Shown here: in pieces, positions 1 to 5,154 of the stretch | Position numbering within the stretch: position 1 is the stretch's first letter | Layout: the number at the start of each line of letters is the position of its first letter | Source: Deltaproteobacteria bacterium | GTDB taxonomy: Bacteria; Desulfobacterota; Binatia; Binatales; Binataceae | Assembly: GCA_021799555.1 (NCBI GenBank) | Contig: JAJZAG010000272.1 | Span: forward strand, 1 to 5,154 | Length of the DNA: 5,154 nucleotides | Direction: 5' to 3' | The notes under the pieces: model-generated | The model's input: only the letters and a program-made list of their open reading frames with translations | Told to the model about the DNA's origin: nothing | The model's database searches: none | Translations under genes and position numbers: made by a program

Positions 1-359
1 AAGCTGTGAATCGTATGAATCGGCGCGCGCTCGAAGGAAAACAGCGCCGCTTGCAATGGTGCGATCAGGTTTGCGCCTGTGGGATAATTCGCCGTGAATG
101 CCGCGTCTCCTTCGCGCGCCGCCTCGGCGGCCCGCTCGATCGCCGCGCGAACCCGCGCGCGAAGCTCCGCCGTGGCGCGCTCCGTGAAGGTCACCGCGAG
201 AATCTGTTCGAGCCGCGCCCCGGCCTTGACGATCATCTCGACCACCAGATGTTCGAGCGTGAACGTCTTGCCGGTGCCGGCGTTCGCTTCGATCACGCGA
301 TGCCCGTCGAGACCGATCCGATCGAGGATCCGCGGACGATTATACGGTGCGCGGTTCAT
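1..359 (-). CDS. recB: RecB, exodeoxyribonuclease V beta subunit (N-terminal part only)
   Basis: RecB is the 3'-to-5' SF1A helicase and nuclease subunit of RecBCD; it unwinds and cuts DNA from double-strand ends and loads RecA. The visible 119 residues, read on the minus strand from the ATG at 359, contain the Walker A motif EANAGTGKT (residues 24-32, with K31 and T32 as the ATP-binding pair), motif Ia VTFTERATAELR (56-67) and the start of motif Ib, IHTIHS (114-119). These correspond to EASAGTGKTFT, VTFTEAATAELRGR and FTIHGF in E. coli RecB. The linker between Ia and Ib looks shorter than in E. coli. The remaining helicase domains and the C-terminal nuclease lie beyond base 1. The ATG overlaps the recC stop codon and has GAGG upstream inside recC, so the two are probably translationally coupled. 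The adjacent RecC argues for RecB and against AddA or UvrD. Confidence 0.95.
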   Translation of the reverse strand, partial: MNRAPYNRPRILDRIGLDGHRVIEANAGTGKTFTLEHLVVEMIVKAGARLEQILAVTFTERATAELRARVRAAIERAAEAAREGDAAFTANYPTGANLIAPLQAALFSFERAPIHTIHS

Positions 360-373
360 TCGCCGGTTTCCTC
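356..373 (-). promoter_or_regulatory. recC-recB ATGA overlap with recB ribosome binding site
   Basis: On the minus strand the recB ATG (359-357) and the recC TGA (358-356) share two bases, forming ATGA. GAGG at 373-370, inside the last codons of recC, lies ten bases before the recB ATG. This geometry is typical of stop-restart translational coupling, which would keep the two subunits in fixed proportion. There is no gene between recC and recB, unlike E. coli, where ptrA lies between them. Confidence 0.85.
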
Positions 374-3300
374 GGCTCCGAATATCGATTTGATCGGACC
401 AAAGCGCCGCTCGGCGAGTTTCCGCAAGCTTGCTGCGTCCGGTATTTCGAGCTCGCGCCATCGCCGCAGGGGTCCGTATTTGGAACTGCAACTCGTGTAT
501 TCGCCGTCGCGGAGATCCTCGAGCGCCGCCGGCAGATTCGCGGCGCCGCTGCGATTGGGCGGCGCTTGAAAAAACTTTTCCGCCGCCTCGATAGGAAAAA
601 AATAATCGTGCGGATCGGAGAGCAGATCGCTTGCGAGCCTGGTCAGGTAATCGCGCGCCTGGTTCTCTTTCGGCGTCTTGAAAGTCCTGATCCATGGCGG
701 TCCGGCATCCGCGGATTTTCGCTTCCTGGTCTTTTTAGGACCCTGCGCATCGGCCTCGGCCTTGCCGAGCACGATCGCGCTGAATATCTCAGGGATCTTC
801 TGCCCCGCGGCGCTGAGCACAATCGCGTTCAGCGCCAGCGGCAGAAAATTCTTTGGCTTGGCTTCTTTGCCGACGATGCATTGAATCGCCGCGTCAAGAT
901 TGGGCGCGAAGCGCCCGAGACCGCCGTGCAGCCTGACTTGCCGCTTGCTCGTTTTACCGTCCGGGGTTCGGATCGGCACTTCGAGGGCAAGATAGGGCAA
1001 TGGCTCCTCCGCGGCCGAATCATGTTCGGCGGCGCGGCCGAGGTGTATTTCGCGCCATCGCGCGAGGTCGCCGGTTTCGGCCGCCTCGGCGGATTTGCGC
1101 CATCCGCGCAGCACTTCGAGGTCCTGCTCGCGGAGCGCGTCGGCGAATGGTCCGGCCGGCGCGCGCCCTTTCATCTGTGCGCGCGCCGCCGCACGCTGGT
1201 ATTCGATCGCCGCGGCGCCGGCATCTTCCGGCTGGGTCCAAAAGACCTCGCGCAGCATTACCGTCTGATCGAGCCGGCTCATCCCAACCGGCTCGTCCGA
1301 GATCTCGTCTTCGGATTCGTCGTCGTCGCTCATTCCGAGCGCGACGCGAGCCGCTCCCTGCGCGGGGCATTCGAGAAATCTGCGCAGCGCGGATACGGAC
1401 AGATCGATCACGCCATCGCGATCGAACTCGTCCGCGCCGCTTCGCTCGCTCGGAATCCGCAGCAGATTTCCAAGCGCCGCGCGCGCCTTGCCTGACAGCG
1501 CGCCTTGCAACTCGTCGCCGGCGAGCCGCTCTGCGGCGGGGGCTTTCTGGTTGAGATCGTTGCGCAGCGCCGTCATCCGAGCTCCGTCGCGCGCGGCGTT
1601 ATCGAAGCTCGCCAGTCCGCGGATACCGCCCTGTTCCGATTTTAGATCTTCGAAGTAGTCAGGATCGTACCGGCTTACGGGATGCTTGGCGGTCAGAGCC
1701 TTGACGGCTTCGTCGCCGAGATAGGAACGGAGGATTAATTCGAGCTCGCGGATCACGGTCGAGGGTTCGAGCGGGTCTCCGCTATGCGGATCGCGGGCGA
1801 CCCAGGAGAAGACGATCCGCTCGCGCGCGGCGAGCAGCGCTTCGAGGAACAAGTACCGATCGCGATCCGCGGGACTCAAGTCGCCCGGCAGGCGTCTCGT
1901 CTGGCGCAGATCCAGCGGGTCGCGCGAGTCGCGCGCCGGAAAAAACGATTCGCCGAGTCCGAGCACGAAGATCACCCGGAACGGAATCGAACCCAGCGTG
2001 CCCATCGGCCCGGCCGCCACTCCGCGCCCCGCAAAACTGACTCTGCGCCCCGCCAGATTTTCGATCAGCCCGGAGGCCATCGCTTCCGCGACGGCGTACG
2101 AAACCTCGCGCGTTTCGATTCCATCCGAATTCATCGCGTCGAGCGCCGCGAGGCACCGCTCGCGCATCCGCCGATCTTCGCCTTCCTCGGCGACGATATA
2201 TCTCGCGATCATCCTTGCGATCGCATCGCGCCACTGCGAGAGCTTCATGCGGCCCGCTCTGAAAGCCTGCGCGTCCGCTATCAGCGCGCGCGCCGCGCTC
2301 ACGAACGCCTGCGCGGTTGGAATCTCGCCCTCGTCGATTTCCAGCGGCAGCAGATCTCCCGTCGCAGCCGAATTGAACAAACGCGGGTCGCCGCTGCGTT
2401 CGCCCGACATGAATACGCCGAGCGCGAGCCGCTTGAGCGCCTGATCCCAGTTGAACAGATTTTTCGGAATATAAGTCGCCGCCAGGTCGTTGGCGTCGGC
2501 GCCGAAGAATACGCCCAGCTCTTCGCACCACGCGTCGAGCAGGTCCGGCTCAACTTCCGCGCCGGCGCGGAGGAGCGCAGGATGCTTCAGCAGGCGTAAA
2601 ACTTCGGTGCGGGTGAAGCGGCCGGACGGCAGCTTCAGGAGAAGTCCGATCGCCTCTGCGACGCGGCTTTGGCGTGCAAGGCTGCGCCCGCTGATCTCGA
2701 CCGGAATATCGTGAATTCGCGCGAAGACCGACTCGATATGCGGCGCGTAAGCCGCGCATTCGCAGTCGGGAATCAGCAGGCCGATTTCGTGAAAGCGCAG
2801 CGGCTTCGGCCCGCGCGCGCTCTGCTCGACAAGCCGCCAGATTTCGTTCGCCACGATCTCGACTTCGCGGCGGACTCCGGGGCACGCGATCAGGCCGATA
2901 GCGTCGGCCGGCTCGCCCGAATCCGCGGGCGCTTCGCGCGTGCGATCCAGGATGTCGGCTTGCAGGCGCGCGAGCAGCGAGAAGGAGGCGCCGCGTTCGA
3001 TATCGATGAAGTGCGGCTCAAAATCGCATTCGCTGATCTCGTTCAGCAATCGGATATATTCGCGGCCCGGCCGTCCCCACAATTCGAGCGCGCGATTATC
3101 GGCAGCGCCGAGTTCGAACGGGTCCTCGCATGCGTCGAGGTCGGCTGCGAGCTTGGTCCCGCGGCGAGTCCATCCGTTGCGCGAATTGCGCCGCGAGGTG
3201 TCGATATCCTCCCAGAACTCGCGGCACGGGTTGAGCGCGTATATCGAAAGCGCGCCGAGCTTGCCGAGCCGCGCGAATATCCCGGCGTACGCCTGCCCGG

Positions 3301-3985
3301 GCGCGGCAAGTCCGAAGACGTGCAGTTCGTCGCGCGCCATTTCAGCGAGCGTGCCGTCCGCGATCTCCGCGAAGGCGTCCGGCAGTAACATCCAGTCATG
3401 CTCGGCGTCGCCGGTGAATTCTTTTCCCGCCGATCGGCCTTGACCGAAGATGATCCGCCACAGCGCGCGCTGCCACTTCTCAGTCTCGGCGCGATCGGTC
3501 GCCGACGCGGTCAGCCGATTGGCCCGCCACTGGCCGGTCATCGCGCCGCGCGAGATGGAGTACTCCTCGAACAGTTTTGCGACTCGCGCCGACAACTCGA
3601 AGCATCGCAACTCCGCCTCCGGCGTGCCGGAGCCTCCGGCGTCGATGTACTGCCGGACGGGCGCCAGGGCCGCGTCGGCGCGGCAGGCAGGGTCCGACAG
3701 GCAGTTGAAGATCACAATCGCGAGCGCGTCGGCGCCGAGCACGCGCAGGCGCGGATTGGCCTTCTGAGCGATCTCGGTCAGATGCGCCCGGAGAAACGGA
3801 AAGCGCAAATTGGCTGCGACGCCAAGACGCTCGGCCACGCGGTATTTCACGAACTGCTCGACCGCCCGATTGGGCACGACGATCGAGATCGGCAGGAGAG
3901 GATCGAGCCCCTGGCGGGCGGCGATCGCAAGGGCGAGCGGCTCGATCAGTCCTTCGAGCCGGTTCGAGTAATGTAGCTTGAGCAT
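356..3985 (-). CDS. recC: RecC, exodeoxyribonuclease V gamma subunit (complete)
   Basis: RecC is the scaffold of the cytoplasmic RecBCD complex; it splits the duplex, guides the strands and, in E. coli, reads Chi. The 1209 residues (E. coli has 1122) align from end to end. The N-terminus MLKLHYSNRL matches MLRVYHSNRL. AERLGVAANLRFPF (51-64) matches the GIAANIDFP region, and CREFWEDI (254-261) matches CRYYWGDI. GRPGREYIRLLNEI (304-317), RREVEIVANEIW (372-383) and ARQSRVAEAIGLLLKLP (437-453) are also conserved. NWDQALKRLALGVFM (512-526) matches the WRFGLTRMLLGYAM block; SIPFRVIFVLGLGESFFP (666-683) and RDRYLFLEALLAARE (708-722) follow. SALRRFLECPAQ (865-876) opens the inactive nuclease-like C-terminal domain. 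No Walker A is present, as expected for RecC. An acidic stretch (SDDDESEDE, 886-894) and a basic one (KKTRKRK, 1084-1090) stand out. The start is fixed by an in-frame TAA two codons upstream and by GGAGA nine bases before the ATG. The frame is intact. Confidence 0.97.
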   Translation of the reverse strand: MLKLHYSNRLEGLIEPLALAIAARQGLDPLLPISIVVPNRAVEQFVKYRVAERLGVAANLRFPFLRAHLTEIAQKANPRLRVLGADALAIVIFNCLSDPACRADAALAPVRQYIDAGGSGTPEAELRCFELSARVAKLFEEYSISRGAMTGQWRANRLTASATDRAETEKWQRALWRIIFGQGRSAGKEFTGDAEHDWMLLPDAFAEIADGTLAEMARDELHVFGLAAPGQAYAGIFARLGKLGALSIYALNPCREFWEDIDTSRRNSRNGWTRRGTKLAADLDACEDPFELGAADNRALELWGRPGREYIRLLNEISECDFEPHFIDIERGASFSLLARLQADILDRTREAPADSGEPADAIGLIACPGVRREVEIVANEIWRLVEQSARGPKPLRFHEIGLLIPDCECAAYAPHIESVFARIHDIPVEISGRSLARQSRVAEAIGLLLKLPSGRFTRTEVLRLLKHPALLRAGAEVEPDLLDAWCEELGVFFGADANDLAATYIPKNLFNWDQALKRLALGVFMSGERSGDPRLFNSAATGDLLPLEIDEGEIPTAQAFVSAARALIADAQAFRAGRMKLSQWRDAIARMIARYIVAEEGEDRRMRERCLAALDAMNSDGIETREVSYAVAEAMASGLIENLAGRRVSFAGRGVAAGPMGTLGSIPFRVIFVLGLGESFFPARDSRDPLDLRQTRRLPGDLSPADRDRYLFLEALLAARERIVFSWVARDPHSGDPLEPSTVIRELELILRSYLGDEAVKALTAKHPVSRYDPDYFEDLKSEQGGIRGLASFDNAARDGARMTALRNDLNQKAPAAERLAGDELQGALSGKARAALGNLLRIPSERSGADEFDRDGVIDLSVSALRRFLECPAQGAARVALGMSDDDESEDEISDEPVGMSRLDQTVMLREVFWTQPEDAGAAAIEYQRAAARAQMKGRAPAGPFADALREQDLEVLRGWRKSAEAAETGDLARWREIHLGRAAEHDSAAEEPLPYLALEVPIRTPDGKTSKRQVRLHGGLGRFAPNLDAAIQCIVGKEAKPKNFLPLALNAIVLSAAGQKIPEIFSAIVLGKAEADAQGPKKTRKRKSADAGPPWIRTFKTPKENQARDYLTRLASDLLSDPHDYFFPIEAAEKFFQAPPNRSGAANLPAALEDLRDGEYTSCSSKYGPLRRWRELEIPDAASLRKLAERRFGPIKSIFGAEETGE

Positions 3986-3999
3986 CCCCGCTTATCTCC
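3983..3999 (-). promoter_or_regulatory. recC ribosome binding site and start
   Basis: On the minus strand GGAGA (3999-3995) lies nine bases before the ATG at 3985. An in-frame TAA at 3994-3992 rules out any upstream start. The 83-bp gap from here to the upstream gene (3986-4068) holds no gene. I see only a weak possible promoter there, a TTGATG and a TCATAT 18 bases apart, which I do not annotate separately. Confidence 0.8.
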
Positions 4000-4068
4000 G
4001 CGTGCCTTGCGCGCGACGCGTGAGGCTGACGATATGACGTTCCGTCCGCATCGTCCATCAATCGGCGC

Positions 4069-4416
4069 TCACGGGTTAAATCCGATTGCGTGCGAAGCGG
4101 CGCCGCGGAACCGTCCTTCGCGTTCGAGGCGAATCGCCTCGCGAAAACGGCGCTTCGCGATCGGTGCGCGCGCTCCACACCCCTCGGGGGCCAGTTTGAT
4201 GCGGCGACGCAGTATTTGGGCGAGCGCGGCGGCGGTTTTCGCGCTCTCGCGCCGCGCGCCGCCGATCGCATTTTTTTGATACTCGCAACGAAAGTGGAGC
4301 ACCACTCGCGCCGTCTCGAAAAGATCGCGATTGGCGCGAAACTGGCCGACACGGCGCGGCAAGATACGCTCCGCCCTCGCCGCGAGCGGGCTCGAATCGG
4401 ATTCGGGTTCTTTCAT
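4069..4416 (-). CDS. Small basic protein of unknown function upstream of recC
   Basis: I do not recognise this 115-residue protein. The start at 4416 is chosen because GGAGGTG (4432-4426) lies nine bases upstream; an in-frame ATG at 4434 has no Shine-Dalgarno site and its codons overlap this one. The protein begins MKEPESDSSPL, a short acidic and polar leader. It continues with probable helices around residues 12-37 (AARAERILPRRVGQFRANRD and on) and 52-72 (GGARRESAKTAAALAQILRR), then a basic C-terminal half ending GFNP. I count about 21 Arg and 5 Lys against about 12 acidic residues, so it is strongly basic. There are two cysteines and no signal peptide or membrane segment. Third codon positions are mostly G or C, and codon choice resembles recC. 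It lies 83 bp ahead of recC on the same strand, so the two may be cotranscribed. The basic charge could suit nucleic-acid binding, but that is a guess; Arg-rich translations also arise by chance in GC-rich DNA. Confidence 0.62.
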   Translation of the reverse strand: MKEPESDSSPLAARAERILPRRVGQFRANRDLFETARVVLHFRCEYQKNAIGGARRESAKTAAALAQILRRRIKLAPEGCGARAPIAKRRFREAIRLEREGRFRGAASHAIGFNP

Positions 4417-4425
4417 CGTACCGGA

Positions 4426-4432
4426 CACCTCC
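4426..4432 (-). promoter_or_regulatory. Strong ribosome binding site for the 115-residue protein
   Basis: GGAGGTG on the minus strand, nine bases before the ATG at 4416, is a near-perfect anti-16S match at good spacing. It is the main argument that this small reading frame is real and that translation starts at 4416 and not at 4434. Confidence 0.75.
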
Positions 4433-4472
4433 ATCGCACGGTCAGGCGCTCCCGCGCCGGATCGAAAGACCT

Positions 4473-4478
4473 AGTGTA
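4473..4478 (-). promoter_or_regulatory. Possible -10 element for the minus-strand operon
   Basis: TACACT on the minus strand matches four of six TATAAT positions, including the important first two bases and the last. It lies about 57 bases before the start of the 115-residue gene. I find no good -35 at 16 to 18 bp; the best is TCAACC at 18 bp. A promoter is expected somewhere in this region, but this assignment is weak. Confidence 0.2.
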
Positions 4479-4482
4479 GGCC

Positions 4483-4512
4483 CGCCTGAAGACAGCGGTT
4501 GACGCCTGGAGG
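4483..4512 (+). repeat. Two direct copies of CGCCTGRAGR, 20 bp apart
   Basis: CGCCTGAAGA (4483-4492) and CGCCTGGAGG (4503-4512) agree at eight of ten bases and are offset by 20 bp, about two helical turns, so both would face the same side of the DNA. They lie in the divergent intergenic region, and the second overlaps the TTGACG and the spacer before the TATAAT box. A reverse-oriented CAGGCG core is present at 4443-4448. This placement would suit an operator for the adjacent regulator, but GC-rich hexamers recur easily by chance. Part of the second copy also serves as a Shine-Dalgarno-like GGAGGT. Confidence 0.35.
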
Positions 4513-4523
4513 TACGCTATAAT
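4499..4523 (+). promoter_or_regulatory. Probable promoter of the WYL regulator gene
   Basis: TATAAT at 4518-4523 is a perfect sigma-70 -10 box, a rare word at this GC content. Initiation about seven bases downstream, near 4530, would give a leader of about 22 bases before the ATG at 4552. The only -35-like word is TTGACG (4499-4504), but the spacer is just 13 bp where 16 to 18 is usual. The promoter is therefore either weak without an activator or relies on its -10. The TATAAT also overlaps an ATG at 4522 (see the alternative start). Confidence 0.55.
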
Positions 4524-4524
4524 G
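4508..4524 (+). promoter_or_regulatory. Alternative upstream start and ribosome binding site for the WYL regulator
   Basis: GGAGGT (4508-4513) lies eight bases before an ATG at 4522-4524. That ATG is in frame with the one at 4552 and would add ten residues, MRTRPKEGAP. By translation signals alone it is nearly as good as the downstream start. I prefer 4552 because the upstream ATG sits inside the TATAAT box and would be missing from a transcript begun near 4530. An upstream promoter would make the longer form possible. Confidence 0.35.
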
Positions 4525-4528
4525 CGGA

Positions 4529-4548
4529 CGCGCCCAAAGGAGGGCGCG
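4529..4548 (+). repeat. Perfect 7-bp inverted repeat over the regulator's ribosome binding site
   Basis: CGCGCCC (4529-4535) pairs with GGGCGCG (4542-4548) around the loop AAAGGA (4536-4541). All seven pairs are G-C. In RNA the hairpin would place part of the AAAGGAGG Shine-Dalgarno in the loop and its last two bases in the stem. It could lower translation from 4552, or serve as a DNA operator for autoregulation. A transcript begun at 4530 would lose only the outermost pair. Confidence 0.45.
4536..4543 (+). promoter_or_regulatory. Ribosome binding site of the WYL regulator
   Basis: AAAGGAGG ends eight bases before the ATG at 4552, an excellent Shine-Dalgarno site that supports this start. 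It lies in the loop and stem of the inverted repeat at 4529-4548. Confidence 0.75.
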
Positions 4549-4551
4549 CCG

Positions 4552-5154
4552 ATGGCGAACGAATCGAGGAAACCCAGCTACGCTTCGGGAATCCGCTACG
4601 CGCGGATCGCGATGATGCTGTCCGAGGAGCCGCTTGGCGTACCGCTTGCGCGGATTCGGCGCGAGCTGGGCGTCAGCCAACGCACGGTCGATCGCTACGT
4701 GCGCGAGTTTCTTCGGATGCGCACGAAACTCGGCCATCAAATCGTCGAGACTTCCGGCGCGGGTGAAAGCCGCCGGTTACGGTTGGTCTCCAGGCGTTCC
4801 GTGCCGGGATCGAATATTTATCAGGCGGCGGCGCTCTATTTGAGTCTTGACGTGCTCAAATTTCTCGACGGCACCGTATTGAAATCGGGAGTCGACGACA
4901 TATGGGATCGCGTGCGCGCCAATCTGCCGCGCGCGTGGCAATTGCGCCTCAAGGATATCCAGCGCAAGTTCTACGCCGTCCAGTACGTGCCCAAGGATTA
5001 TCATCGCTATGAGCAGCAGATCGATCGGATCCTGCTCGCTCTGCTTCAGGAAAAGCGGCTCCGAATCCACTACACGGCGATCGGCAGGCTCGACGAAACC
5101 GATTTGGTTCACGACTTCGACCCGTACACGTTGGTCCAATATCGCGGCGGGCTC
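4552..5154 (+). CDS. HTH and WYL-domain transcriptional regulator (C-terminus beyond window)
   Basis: This is a DNA-binding regulator of the WYL (YafY/PafBC-like) family, probably cytoplasmic. The 201 visible residues start MANESRKPSY. A winged helix-turn-helix spans about 14-55, with VPLARIRRELGVSQRTVDRYVREF (30-53) as the helix-turn-helix core and SQRTVDRYV as the likely recognition helix. A basic wing follows (SRRLRLVSRRS, 73-83). A helical linker (about 90-165) includes KFYAVQYVPKDYHRYEQQIDRILLALLQ (139-166), typical of the stretch before a WYL domain. The WYL domain begins at LRIHYTAIGR (170-179) and continues DFDPYTLVQYRGGL (188-201), where the P-x-x-L then G-G-L pattern normally leads into the WYL/LYL triad; the window stops there. 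Family members usually have about 300 to 330 residues, so roughly a third is missing. It is divergent from the recCB operon and 135 bp from it. WYL proteins often sense nucleic acid or nucleotide ligands. A role in controlling recCB or itself is inferred from position only. Confidence 0.9.
   Translation, partial: MANESRKPSYASGIRYARIAMMLSEEPLGVPLARIRRELGVSQRTVDRYVREFLRMRTKLGHQIVETSGAGESRRLRLVSRRSVPGSNIYQAAALYLSLDVLKFLDGTVLKSGVDDIWDRVRANLPRAWQLRLKDIQRKFYAVQYVPKDYHRYEQQIDRILLALLQEKRLRIHYTAIGRLDETDLVHDFDPYTLVQYRGGL

Noticed and set aside
347..1495. Long plus-strand open frame of 382 codons opposite recC
   Set aside because: It lies antisense to strongly conserved recC sequence, gives an Arg-rich product with no family resemblance, and is the kind of shadow frame common in GC-rich genes. 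The plus-strand frame at 1784-2599 fails for the same reasons.
3986..4068. Possible terminator, attenuator or internal promoter between the small gene and recC
   Set aside because: I see no GC-rich stem followed by a T run. The best inverted repeat has a five-base stem with a long loop, and the promoter-like words are poor.
4269..4275. Seven-base A run (minus strand) in the small gene, a possible slippage or frameshift site
   Set aside because: The other frames lead to no recognisable product, and I found no downstream stimulatory structure. A similar run at 596-602 in recC simply encodes Tyr-Phe-Phe.
3480..4352. Minus-strand frame of 290 codons overlapping both recC and the small upstream gene
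   Set aside because: It shares the strand but not the frame of recC. Its product is an Arg-rich, low-complexity shadow, and most of it overlaps certain recC coding sequence.
4090..4479. Plus-strand frame of 129 codons opposite the 115-residue gene
   Set aside because: It starts with GTG and has no Shine-Dalgarno site, whereas the opposite frame has GGAGGTG at ideal spacing and better third-position GC. It cannot be fully excluded.
4502..4797. Ten-base inverted repeat: ACGCCTGGAG at 4502-4511 and CTCCAGGCGT at 4788-4797
   Set aside because: The second copy is inside the WYL coding region with ordinary codon use. A single ten-base match at this distance could be chance; it would matter only if the motif proves to be the regulator's operator.
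4777..5139. Minus-strand frame of 120 codons near the window end
   Set aside because: It is antisense to the recognisable WYL-domain coding sequence.

Overview
This is a GC-rich bacterial window holding a RecBCD-type DNA repair locus on the minus strand and a divergently transcribed WYL-family regulator on the plus strand. The codon use (mostly GCG, CGC, ATC and GAG), the good Shine-Dalgarno sites and the choice of RecBCD over AddAB or AdnAB suggest a Gram-negative-like bacterium with high GC. I cannot name the phylum from this window. GATC tetranucleotides are unusually frequent, which may be a genome signature.

Minus strand, in order of transcription. A 115-residue, very basic protein of unknown function (4416 to 4069) follows a strong ribosome binding site. 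After an 83-bp gap comes a complete recC (3985 to 356, 1209 residues). Its TGA overlaps the ATG of recB (359 down, leaving the window at base 1) in an ATGA junction. Only the first 119 residues of RecB are present, carrying helicase motifs I, Ia and the start of Ib. recD, if present, lies outside the window.

Plus strand. A HTH plus WYL-domain transcription regulator starts at 4552 and runs off the end of the window, cut at the beginning of the WYL motif itself. The 135-bp divergent intergenic region (4417-4551) carries a perfect TATAAT box, a short direct repeat with a 20-bp period, a hairpin over the regulator's ribosome binding site, and a second in-frame start with its own Shine-Dalgarno site.

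How the genes may work together: RecB and RecC form the core of the end-resecting helicase-nuclease that processes double-strand breaks and degrades linear foreign DNA. WYL regulators elsewhere (PafBC, BrxR, CapW) control DNA-damage and phage-defence genes, so a regulator reading away from recCB is a reasonable candidate for controlling the operon. This is inference from position. I see no tRNA, rRNA, CRISPR array, insertion sequence or convincing terminator. No stretch longer than about 135 bp lacks a gene.
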